Assembly: GCA_944470555.2 (NCBI GenBank)
Contig: OX104134.1
Span: 54,241,890-54,305,889, forward strand
Length of the DNA: 64,000 nt
Direction of reading: 5' to 3'
Origin: Heterobilharzia americana
Taxonomy: Eukaryota > Platyhelminthes > Trematoda > Strigeidida > Schistosomatidae
Both the position numbers and the translations under genes were made by a program. The notes beneath the pieces are model-generated. The model did no database searches, was not told where the DNA came from, and saw only the letters and a program-made list of their open reading frames with translations. Shown one piece after another: positions 32,230 to 43,900 of the stretch (the first letter of the stretch is position 1; every line of letters starts with the position of its first letter).

Positions 32230-35200
32230 ATATCATGATGGGGGTCTGAGGGTGAAGTCGTACTGCTGCTAGCTGGCTGGGGTGTGACGGTAGTATGGTG
32301 TTCCACTTGGATGACCAGTAGTGCCACGAAGATTCTGCCATCTCAATGGGAACAGAAGGTTAGAAAAGGTTAGCCTCAGAAATGGCACCATCCTCACTGC
32401 CATATAGTCTTCTGATACCTCTGCTGCGGATTCTCTCCATCCAGCGTTAAAACAACCAAACCCCAAAATAACATCCTGCAAAAGTCTGTGTGTGACAGAC
32501 CTGAAACAGACGTCTCTTAGGCTCTGCAGCCACACAAGTCTTTTTCTCTCTCAAGCACCCTAAGAAGGACTAACCTTCCATCGTGTGGGCGGTAAGGAAG
32601 TGTCACCGGCCAGCACGGTTTCAGCAGTACATAAAATCAATTAAACATATATATCCCCTCAACTCTGTCTCTTCCGTTGCCTTCACCTCCTGATACTAAA
32701 ATTAAGCCCATTAAGCTTTACCCAACCTCTTACTTTACTTTACAATCAGAGCCATCGAAACTCCACTCCTAGCCTTCTAAGGAGCCACCATCAAATCCAT
32801 TAGGAGCTTTCAACATCCACACTCTGTATCAAATAAGACAGCTCACATCGAACTCCCATAACTCTGGAATCTCTAATCATGGATATATGCTGTATCTCTG
32901 AGATAAGTATACGGCAGCGGAGTGTGGTTAATATATTGACCTCACCTGACTACAGTGGTGAATCTTTGAAATTCATTTTAAGAATATCCAAAGACCAAGT
33001 GGCTAGCTCTCATAGAAGCGCCAGTGTAGGCGTAGCACTGAGTTGTAGAGGAGAAAGTCTACTTCTTGACTGGATACCAGTTAATAACCATCCATGTGCT
33101 GTACAACTGAACTAAGAAATATTGTAAGACCAACCGATGCTTATTCGTAATCTGTACATACGCACCCACGGACTGTAGTTCAGGTGATGCAAAGAGTGAA
33201 TTCTGTAAGAAGCTCCCAACGCTGCTAAACAAAACAAAACGTTCAGATGTATTCATAGTGGCGGGTGACTTTAAAGCTCAGGTAAGCAAGCTAAGCGAAT
33301 TGGAGAGGTATCTAGGGGTAGTAAAGGAATCCTATTTCAGTGAACCAACAACAATAAACGTCTGTTTGCAATTTTGTCGCGACAATCGCTTGTTTCTTAC
33401 CAGCACTAACTTTAGGCATAAAGAGAGACATTGTCTCATGGTGTCCGCCAACCTAAAACCAACGATGGATCACATTGTTATCAGCCGTTGTTGGGGAGAA
33501 TCGGTTAAGAATTGTCGCACTTCCAGAAGTTATAGTTTGAACTCAAACCGCGCTAGTAAGAACTAGTGTATGTCTGCATCTTACTTACTGCAGAAAACAA
33601 CAGCGAGTGATGCCCGTCTGTGCCTAACTGATGGACGAAGACGCTAGGTATGTATTTAGGGAGAAGTTAGCTAAGCATGACAGCATTACTCATCCTGAGA
33701 AAACCCGGCGTAATATTAGGTCTACTATGGTAAACACAGTTGGTAGCATAATTGAGCTTCTGCGAAGTCATCCAAAATGATTGATGCGAGAAAAGTAATT
33801 CCACCAGCTGGCTCTGACCACAGTGGACAACAAAAGTAACTCAAACGTTGACTAAGAGTCTTTGCATTAATCACGAGCAGTGATAGGTAGGGAGAGCGAG
33901 AGACATCGAGAAGGCATCCGCAACCAAAGAGGCTAATTAATGGTTTTGGCAAGAAAGAAACGATGGTGAATGGAACCATCACTGAAGAGGATGGAACGCT
34001 GATAAACTCCCAAGACAGGTGGCCGGAACGTTGTACAAAATATTTTGAAGCAAAGTTCAACTGGTCCCCATTAACGCTTCAGCTGCCCAACATCCAGCCT
34101 GAACCCAAATGGGACGTAGATGTTGATGTCCAACTCTTCTTGAAGTTTAGAAGGCCATGTGGAACTTGGGACGATGCAAAGTAGCAGGACTTGACAGTTT
34201 GCCATCTGAAGTTCTCAGATTTGGAGGTAAAAAATTGTTAATTAAAGGGATGGAGGTACTAGGTAGTGTAGGAATCGTAAGTACCGCCTGGCTGGTCTAC
34301 TACACCAATCACTCCTATCTATAAGAAAGGAGAGAAGCCTTGTTGCAACAACAGGGGAATTAGTTTGCATGTTGCTGTACTCAAGCCCCTGGGGTCCATA
34401 GTTATGTGACGCGTAACTGGAGCTCGAGAAGAGCAAACTCGCGAGAACCAGGTAGGATTCACACCTGGATGATGGTGTATCGATCACTTTTTCACCATCT
34501 ACCCGCGGCCAACACCTACCATATTTATTGGCACAAAGGCGGTGGCATTTGACTCAACTAACTGTGAGGTGTTATAACTGTGTCTTACTATGGAGTACCA
34601 AACGGGTGTATAACGCTCATCAGAGCTCTCTACTCGAATTTACGCAGCCGTGTAAAGCATCATGAAGAGTTGTCATTGAAACTGACGATAACTAGTGGCG
34701 TCCGTTAGGGATGTCTACTGTTACCTTTCCTACTTACCTTCGTTGATGAAGTACAAATGGACATAACCCTACGTATGTCTGACTTCCCAGCGGCTGACCT
34801 CTCTGAAGTCGCCTGATCGACATGAATTATGCAGACGATATTATCCTTCCAGGTGGCAAAATGCACGGACTTCTGAAGGTATTGAGCAGAATTCTGAGTA
34901 TGTTTGGCATGCGTTTCCTTGATAACCCTCAAAGATGATGCTCCAGGACTGGTCGACTGCAAATATCCCCAGTTTAATGATAGGGAGTGAAGTGGTGAAA
35001 TATGTCAACTACTTCACTTACTTGGAGATTTGCATCAGCACTAACAGGCTGGTTGCTGACAGAACCTCAGCTCGGATACAAAAAGCCCGTTTAGCATTTA
35101 GCAACTTGCGTTGCCCGTAGCTCCGACTGGCGAGATATCCGACTCTCCATCAAAGGACGATTATACTTCGCTGCAGTCCGTTCTGTCCTTTTGTACGGCT

Positions 35201-35830
35201 GTGAGGCATGGCTGAGGACACTAAGTGACTACAGGGTCTTGATCACAGATACCTTCGTAGCACCGTTTGCGTTTGGTAGCATCACCGTGTGAGCAATGTT
35301 CAAGTCAGACGAAGTGTACTAGAAAAGGAAGGAAAGTCGATTGATGAGGTAGTGAACTTTCATGGGCTGGGATTGCTTGGACATGTACTGTGCATGCCCA
35401 GCCACCGCCTACCTCAACGTGCCGTACTAGGGGAAGCTGGGCTAGGTGGCAAAAGGGTTCAGGGTGGCCAGATCAAACCTAGCATCAGTTGGTGAGTTCT
35501 CTTACCGGTCCTCTGTTCCCTGTGGGGGTATGTTGTCTGCCTAGTTGGGATCCTAGAGACGAAAGGATTCAGTGAATGAGAACTCTTGATGACATGGTTG
35601 TAAATGGGTCACAGTGGAGTGTATGTATTTATTCTTTTACATCTTCCAAAGCTTTAGTATTTTCACTAAACGTTATCTTCAAATCACTTATTCTACCGCA
35701 AAGCTTTATCTTCTTTGATATCACTCCTCTTCTATCCACTTGTTCTTTGTATACTACTGTTAGCTGTATCAAGTTGAACCAATGCTCTTATGTGCAAGTT
35801 CTATATTGAACATGAATGTTCGAAATTCAT
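32230..35830 (+). mobile_element. Nearly full-length decayed non-LTR retrotransposon
   Basis: Domains in order on the plus strand. Endonuclease remnants: CCISEISIRQRSVV and LLLDWIPVNNHPCAVQLN at 32879-33115, and DNRLFLTSTNFR near 33390. RT remnants: INSQDRWPERCTKYFEAK near 34000, PIYKKGEKPCCNNRGIS near 34310, QVGFTPG near 34450. Then the C-terminal segment MLQDWSTANIPSLMIGSEVV to RIQKARLAFSNLRC (34935-35120), SIKGRLYFAAVRSVLLYGCE near 35150-35210 and GHVLCMPSHRLPQRAVL (near 35370-35420). The 3' UTR reaches about 35830 and is shared with 20.8 and 54.9 kb. Many stops and frameshifts; not active. Confidence 0.75.
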
Positions 35831-37059
35831 AAACGGGACTAATTGTTTCAGACAGATAATCTTCTAAACTTTAACTAAAAAAATCTATTTATCCAGTTTT
35901 CACGTCACTTCAGACCATAGTAAGCAAATAAAAATGTACCTGTGCTTAGCGGAAAGTGAAAAAACGTGGTGGGCTGAAATTCACTAAATAGTATATTCAG
36001 AAGACTAGAGAGAATAGGAGCATCTGTAGTAATGTGTTTGAACCAGCTGTCTTAGACTGTTCAGCCAACTATTTCGTTTTTCGTCCATTCTTGAACCTAA
36101 ATCTATACATTTCCTAAATGGTTCACGGTATCAATTACATACTTGACAAATGAGTGTAACACACAAACTGCAACAGAAATATTAGTGTAAGATTTCATCG
36201 TAAATACCGAAGCGTTTTTAAAACGTATATGTGACAAATATTAGCATCATATCATTTAGTAACATTTACTAAACTCATAAGGTTTTAACTTCCTTCTCAC
36301 ATCTGTAAGTGAAACATCTGTATAATTAACGCACCAATCTATAATGCAAAACATAGGCTTTGAAATTATTATTGTTCACATGTCAGTAACGTTGATGTTC
36401 GTTCTGTGATTTATTTTACAATCAGTGAGTTATCAACAATGCATATTTGCTTGAATTATAAAAACACCTTCAATGTTAACTTTACTTATTTGAAGACCCT
36501 CATAGATTATTTGGAACAAGAGTAATTTGAGTGAACAATTGTTTTCAATAACTTCTTCTTTAGGCTCTACAGTTATAAATCTATGAGAATAAGTGAAATA
36601 AAGTAGCCGAAATAAGGCATGATGTACAGTTTCACTGTATTGAGACAGTTAGTGTAATGGGTTAAAGGAGATCAAATCGAATGGAATGGTGGAACTGTTA
36701 TCAGTCTAGTATGTTACTTGTGCAATGAAATCAATATTGACGGAACAATTGCGAAATGAGGAGACAAAATCTACAGATGATGATTCATTTACATACTTTT
36801 ATTGGGGCATGAATGTGTGTGTATTTGTTTACTAAGGGTCAAATAATAATCATGTGGTGATGAGTTATATTCAGGTGGAATGAAGCTCATGTGAATACCA
36901 TAACGAAATAGAGAATAACAAATGTGAAGTATCACTTCACGATTGAAAATGACTGCAGGTTGTGGTATGAATGAAGAAAATGAATTTTCATCAATGCAAT
37001 GACGATTTAGAAGAAGAGAGTGGGAGGTTAAAATGTGCAACTTGTGGTAGCAAAGTTCA
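35831..37059. other. AT-rich block, no supported gene
   Basis: No recognised repeat or exon. The end of the open frame 36789-37244 extends into it but looks non-coding there. Confidence 0.5.
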
Positions 37060-37330
37060 TAAAAAACGTATCGACCCTGTTGTAGGTTAAAGTAAACACA
37101 TAGGTCCGGTTTCCCTGCTTTGATCCCTATGGCTTCGACTGTGGATAAGAGGCTAAGTTGTGCACCTTTAGGGAGATTGCAAGGGACACGGTATATCACA
37201 GGAAAGGCGTGGTCTACCTTGATCTGATGTCCATTGTCTACCAAGACGGCATATGTTCACGAGCGCGCATGGATAGAGCCCTTTGAGTACGGTCTATGTA
37301 ACTAGCTCCACAGGAGGAGTTGAAATCATA
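37060..37330 (-). mobile_element. Penelope-like element endonuclease fragment
   Basis: The minus strand reads SCGASYIDRTQRALSMRARE and HMPSW, then after a frame change VDNGHQIKVDHAFPVIYRV and LLSTVEAIGIKAGKPDLCV. This is the order seen in PLE GIY-YIG endonucleases (SYIGRTQR, then a GH-like motif, then an EAIAI..KPDLC block). The YIG tyrosine-isoleucine is kept, but G is D. Frame change and truncation show it is dead. Confidence 0.55.
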
Positions 37331-38228
37331 AATGCACACTGAAGTGGCTATCATGGTTAAAGTATCCTTGGTTCGCTGTTTCAGTGATGGTTTGGTTGAG
37401 AAGCTGACAAACAGTTTCGCTGCATTTTGACTGAACTAAAGAAGAAGTTATTGAAAACAATAGTTCGCTCAAATTATTCTTGTTCTGAATAAACTTTATT
37501 TGTTGATCAAATGAAGATTTTAGTTGAAATGTGTAATCTACTGAAAAACAGTCCTCAAAGATAACTCATATTAGTAAGCAGTTAATGCTAAACATGTCAA
37601 AGTTATCTTAATATGCAGTTATCGCTTCGCTCGTTATTTAATAATGTGTTCAGTATGATTAAGAAACTATTTGTTAGTTTGAAAAACGAAAATGTTCAAA
37701 CATTTGCAGCTTGTTGAACAAGATTAGATTGCATTGAAATAAAGCTAATATATGAAGGTCTTCAAAGAGAGCTGTTAGCCTTTCATTCTCTTGCTTCGCT
37801 TATAGAATAAATTTACCTGACCTAAGATCCCAGAGAAAATTTCAATCATATTAGTTACAGAGAACTCTGTTTAACAAATTTATTCAATAAAACAGTCTAC
37901 TATTGGGAAATGATCGCTTATTGTTTACTCTTCTACATTTTTCACTTCGTTCGTTCTTGATGCTGATATCAGTTGTTCTGCATATTTTGAGACAGAAAAT
38001 GTATACCAACTGAATCAAGCTGAGTTCACCTCCGTTTATGTTACTTTGATTAAATAGAAAGTTATCACTAGTATTTACAGTTGCAACTAAGGAGGACCAA
38101 AGACCCTGATGATAGACCTAACTTGTTTGTTCAATTGTTAGTTTAGCATTTAAGAATACTTTATTTAACAAATGCAAACAGATAATTTCATTCTTATAAA
38201 AGTTCAAGTTAACAGGTGAAAGATTTAC

Positions 38229-38581
38229 CTTTAAACTTTCTATTTTTGACATCAGCTGATGTTGTCTATCCCTTAGGAATTCTAATTGTCTGGTCAACTG
38301 AACTCTATTCAGCGGGATATTTTTATGAGAACACTCAGACATTGAATTTTCATTAAATTTACAGTATGAACTGACGTCTCTTGTACCAGAAGAAGATGTA
38401 CTTGAGCCAGATATATTAGATGTTTGATTTTGGACTGCAAAGTTTAAAGGTAACTCTATACGAAGTGATCTTGGTGATAAGCAGGAACTTTGTACAAAAT
38501 TTGAATGTTCTTTGAGTAGGCTTATAGCTTCGTTCGTCTTCACGCATTCAACTTGCAATCGACAGATTTCTTTGATGATTT
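38229..38581 (-). CDS. Internal coiled-coil exon
   Basis: On the minus strand the donor is AAG|GTAAAT (38229/38228), phase 0. The frame reads EIIKEICRLQVECVKTNEAI and SLLKEHSNF, then a Ser-rich linker (SNISGSSTSSSGTRDVSS), then RVQLTRQLEFLRDRQHQLMS and KIESLK. Both ends are heptad-like and likely coiled coil. The acceptor AG choice matters: using the second AG (38582-38583) leaves AA, which combines with the single G left by the upstream candidate exon to give Glu. The end phase fits exon 28676-29314. No family recognised. Confidence 0.55.
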
Positions 38582-39191
38582 CTCTAAAATTACAGTAAAA
38601 TTCAGTTATTCTGATAGATGTTTAAAATCTTCTATTTGTATTTATTCAGAAAATATAAATTACTATGGCACTAACCATGAATCGGTTTGTTTGTTTTCCT
38701 CATACCTTTAAGCGATAGTCAACAAATTGAAATTATCAAATTTATGAATTTATGAATAAAAAGGCTCCGTTATTGACTTGTTATAGCCACTAAATCACCT
38801 AGTGAATATGTGGTGTAGAGTAGTATGTTAAGCATATTCAGTAGAAACCACCTCTTTCTGTCAAAAGCTTTTTGTATCATAAAAACTGAAATCAAATAAT
38901 TAAATAAGTTTCTAATGAGTAGATCGAAAAACTATAGTGAACATTTATGCACAACCAGAACATCAGCACACCTCAATTTAATATCTCATTTACTTCGAAA
39001 GGGAGAATTCATCAGTGGTTTATAGAAACTGATAAATCTTTATTGCGGCATTTTTACCTATTGGCAGTACATGCTTATTGAGACTAAAGCACTCTAAATA
39101 AATTATGCTTTTCATGTTTTTAAAGAATCCACTAAAAAGTCTTAGATACAACAAAAGACATAAAAAATTGTATAGGAAGGTGTAAACAAAC

Positions 39192-39380
39192 CTCGCTGAC
39201 AGTGAGGTAGTGAAATCAGTTCACAGTGATTTCTTCTTTGTTTGACCTCGGACACCAAGTGTTGTGCGTATTCTGTAAGAATGACAATCTGAGTGTGTAT
39301 CCAATGTAATTTCCTCTGAATCAATAATTTCTGTTTGCTTATTCATCTAACCTCAACTTTGCTTTACCAAAATCAGAAAA
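39192..39380 (-). CDS. Candidate upstream exon with apparent 1-base loss
   Basis: The minus strand after CTATCTCAG reads SDFGKAKLRLDE, then a stop. One frame over it continues SKQKLLIQRKLHWIHTQI and VILTEYAQHLVSEVKQRRNH to donor CGAG|GTTTGT at 39192. The two pieces together make a continuous heptad-like helix, and one extra A in the GATGAATAAG run would join them. Either a base is missing in this assembly or the true exon starts later. The single leftover base fits exon 38229-38581. Its place and character suggest the same gene. Confidence 0.4.
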
Positions 39381-39704
39381 CTGAGATAGCTTTACTAAAC
39401 GTTATTCACACTACTCCAACTTGATATGAATTCAACCAACAATAGCGTTTTTCAAAAGATTAAGCTGTCCACATCATGCATGGTACGCTTAACAGACATT
39501 TACGGAGTAGTTAACACGATTAAACAACTTTTTATCTTCACTGATAGTTAGCAACTGAATTAAGTGTCAAATATCATCCTACGACTAGTCATGTCACTTT
39601 TTGGAACTAGAAATGATGTTTATTCGCGAAGCCTCAAAGGAGACTCAGAATACAGTAAACGTATTACGTCCTATTTAGTTATGTGTCAATTTTCAAGCAA
39701 CTGT
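39381..39704. other. Intergenic
   Basis: No feature recognised. Confidence 0.4.
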
Positions 39705-40538
39705 TGGAATAACAAAGGGTGCCTTTGAAGTGAATACAGGAGTAAGACAAGGTTACCGCCTACTGTCACCGACGATCTCCTTGATTATGATCAACTGGAC
39801 TGGATCATGCAACAGAGAGCTGTGAGGAGCGAGAAAAGGGGCATACGCTGGCTGAACCGGTGAAAACAGTCTAGTGAATTGGGATTTCATCAAAGATGAT
39901 TTACGTCAAATGACTTGTCTCACAAAGTCGAAGATCTACAGGCAAAAGCCAGCAAGTGGATAGAAGATGCAGGGTGGAGCAGCAAAGACGGGACATCATT
40001 CAGGTGAATGAAGAGAAGACGGGGGTGATGTAGATACCCGTCCAACAACAAAGAAAACAAGTACCAATCACCACCAATAGAAGAAACCTAAAGGAAGTAG
40101 TCTCTTTTACCTACCTACATCGGCAGCATCGTTTCAACCACAGGCGGTGGTGTTACAGATGAAGACTTGAAAGCCATGATCAAAAATACCACAAGACAGG
40201 CCTTCATTAACCTGAAATCAGTGGAGAGATCTACTGCACTGCACTACACTCGACATAAAGCGTTAACTACATCCGGATTTTCAACACTTAGTCAGTCGAA
40301 TCAGTGCTTCTGTGTGGTGGTTGAGAGACTTGGCGTGTTACGAAAAGCACTTTTAACAAACTACAGACATACATCACATCAACAGCTGCCGTCTACGCTC
40401 ACTAAATACTGAAGATGAGGTCAGATGGCCAGAATAACGAGAATAAGCAAGAAGGAACTGTGGCTAGCTGGCAACGAACCAAGTAAGAACCCATTGCCCA
40501 ACAAATATGGAAAAGGAAGTGGAGATGGTTTGGATTGG
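39705..40538 (+). mobile_element. RTE-type retrotransposon fragment ending in the N gap
   Basis: The plus strand reads EVNTGVRQGYRL (normal GVRQGC), a damaged FADD region near 39900, a conserved block near 40085-40115 (NLKEVVSFTYL), then a C-terminal portion with INLKSVERSTA and SKKELWLAGNEPSKNPLPNK, cut off by the gap. It is the same family as 21.1-22.9 and 60.2-62.1 kb. Its retention of the NLKEVV..FTYL bases shows that the 20-bp difference between the arms is a deletion in the left arm. Confidence 0.75.
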
Positions 40539-40970
40539 NNNNNNNNNNNNNNNNNNNNNNNNNNNNNNNNNNNNNNNNNNNNNNNNNNNNNNNNNNNNNN
40601 NNNNNNNNNNNNNNNNNNNNNNNNNNNNNNNNNNNNNNNNNNNNNNNNNNNNNNNNNNNNNNNNNNNNNNNNNNNNNNNNNNNNNNNNNNNNNNNNNNNN
40701 NNNNNNNNNNNNNNNNNNNNNNNNNNNNNNNNNNNNNNNNNNNNNNNNNNNNNNNNNNNNNNNNNNNNNNNNNNNNNNNNNNNNNNNNNNNNNNNNNNNN
40801 NNNNNNNNNNNNNNNNNNNNNNNNNNNNNNNNNNNNNNNNNNNNNNNNNNNNNNNNNNNNNNNNNNNNNNNNNNNNNNNNNNNNNNNNNNNNNNNNNNNN
40901 NNNNNNNNNNNNNNNNNNNNNNNNNNNNNNNNNNNNNNNNNNNNNNNNNNNNNNNNNNNNNNNNNNNNNN
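40539..40970. other. Assembly gap (432 N)
   Basis: A run of N. The open frames reported across it are meaningless. The missing bases probably include the 3' end of the RTE fragment. Confidence 0.99.
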
Positions 40971-43900
40971 GATGATCTTTACTTTGTCTGTTTAAATTTA
41001 TCTATATGAACAATCCAAACAAAATTATTGTTTTCTGGCACTGCTTGTTTTTCTCATTTGCCATTTGGGTTTAAACTGAATGACAATGTAGAAACATTGT
41101 GTATAACTATCTGTTAAAAAGTAATAAAAATTATCTTATAATAAAAATGTTTGATAACCACATAGTTTCTTAGACTTACTACTATTGAATACGACATCAT
41201 AGGTAAGACAATTAGACTGCCGTTTTCATAAGAGTTTACAAAATGTAACTAGTGTTTCAATAAACGATATTTTATGTATAAACACTAAAGAGACAACAGT
41301 TTGCATGTACCAATCTGATCACTTTATTAATAGATATGCACAAAAGAACTGATTTGTATTGTTGATCAAGGGATTTGTTTAAATCTCTCTTATCATCCTA
41401 TTTTCTTTGAATATTTATAATTTCATGAGACAACTGTTTACAAAATAGTAACGTATAATTTACACTGTCATTCAGTTGAAATACCACAAATTAATGTGTG
41501 ACGAATAGAAAATTAAAATCCGTAAACATTCGATTTCGGTCTAAAATGTTATTGGTAAACCGTAGAAGTAGTACCTTACAATAACTTTGTTGATCCTTTG
41601 AAAGTTGAACCTGTTCTGTCATGAAAACCTCAACTTATCAACTACAGATTTACATAGAATATATTATTTCTGTTTCATAGAGCGAATAATACTAACCTAA
41701 TATATAACTCAGTCTATTAGTTACCAATAACCTAAAGTCTATTCCTAAACAACTGCCTTAATTGCAGCTAGGTGGGATTCCTTTGAACAGTGTAATCTGG
41801 TGGATTGTTATGAAATTGGTATAGGTGAAATACTGGTCATTCGAAATCAAACTGTCTTGCTTGGTCGCATACAAATTTCTCTTGGATGATATTATTTTGC
41901 CTCATATAATTCCAGACGTAGTTATGCCAACATGGTAGGTTGTTGTGATGCATTTCGGTTACTCAGGTGGACTTGAAGCGGAACTGCCTGTAGATAAGTC
42001 AGATGAGTCCAAATTAGCATAAGACTATACTAAAGCTTTTGTTTTGAACTCGTACAAGACAAGAAAATACAGATAGTGCTGCCAACTTACCTACTAAAAC
42101 AAGATATTCATCACACTTTCAACTGGTGTCAGTGGCAACACAAAATTCATCTTAAGAGATATGAAAGGTACAAGAACAATACTTTATGAGACAACGAGAA
42201 AGAACCAAATTCTTTGAAGATAAAAATTAGGAAGAAGATAAAATCTATATAAAGTCAGTGGTTAGCTATTAATAATCAGCTCCTATGATAGGAACAAACA
42301 GAAATATGGACCTTAAACCTAGTAGTAGAGAAAGGTTGAAAAAACAAACTTTAGTAATTTCGTTGAATAACAAGAAAATACAAGTTGTATACTGTCTTCT
42401 GGATAATAAGTAAAACACTTGATTTCAGTATGTGTAATACTCTAAAAATATCTATTAAAGTTATTTTGGAAAAGTTCACTAAACTGCAACAAACAGCTCT
42501 TACTCACTGATCGTGAATAACAGTTCATTATCATGAGCTAAGTAAAATTTCCTGAAGTTGAAATGAGAAGCTTAGGGACACTCACTATTGACAGTAAATT
42601 GCGTCAGTGCTGTATGCCTAATTAACAGTAGCTGAAATAGTAGCATGCTCCTTTTAAGACTTGAAAACACTTACCTACTTCCAAGGAGTCCTAGACTCAG
42701 ATAAAACAACGATTAGGTTCTTTGTAGTGCTACTTTTCTCTAGCTGACATGGATATGTGATGAAAGCCACTTATAACTGATTCAATTCAGTTGATCGAGA
42801 GTGAACGCAATTTTACCATTTGCCCACCTTAGTTATGATCTATGATCATGAAATTGAGCAGAAGTGCTAGTTTATTTTCTGAATTGTAAGTGAACAACAT
42901 CCATAATCACAAGTATAGTTGGATCAGTAGTTTGAAAATTGAAGAATACATCAGTTTAAATGATATTTATTTTAGATAGTCACGCCTAATCCTCGCCTAT
43001 CTTTGATAAACATACAAACACACCCAAGAAAAGATGTAGTGTAGTAATACCTATAGCCCATCTGCAGATCAATTAAGGTATAAGATTCAGTGTAATCTTC
43101 AGTCTGTCGTTAATATGATTGACAAATAAATATAGCAAGAAGAGCTGGGATGCAAAGAATAAACTTATTTCTAGTGGCTTACTGATGCAACAATCAAGAT
43201 AACAACCTGAGTAAAGTAATCTGAACTTATTTTATTTCATAAATCTACAGCAGGGGTGTACTACTCTTATAACTATTCTAAAATCAACACCAAAAATGTT
43301 TGCCTTATTCAGTTTACCGAATCGCATAAATAATAATAGTATATAGTTCACTGTTTGTGATTTCAATCAGCAGAAATCGGAGATGGAACTAAAATGCTGT
43401 TACTAGCTTCACTGTTCTACAGAAAATCTTGGATAAAACAGATAAGTAAAATGATGGGCACTATGAATTATAAAGCCACAAGTGAATTAGTACGAATATT
43501 AGATACAATACTTAAAATAAAGGTGGATAGGAAAGCAAACCAAACGATGAACAGTGATATTATGATATAATTATAAGAAATCAGAAAAGAATTACAGTTT
43601 TATGAAAATTCAACAATATTTTGTGTTTACAAACTTGAAGAGAAAATGTAGCTTATCAGTCATATCTTGTATTTCAAGGCCACATACCACGAAGAATTAA
43701 AACCGATACCATTTTGTTCACTTTATTATAGTCACTAATTTTAGCAAAAACCACAAGAATAACAAGAAGTACCAAGAGATTACTGATTAAGGCACTAAAA
43801 ATGAATACTAGATAAGTTGAATGCAGACAAATCCTGTTTTGATAGACGTAATATTTGAGGGTAACGCTTGAACAAATTAAGATCGTGGTCTATGTCCAAA

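Noticed and set aside
40425..41009. Open frames through the N gap
   Set aside because: Made of unknown residues; artefact of the gap.
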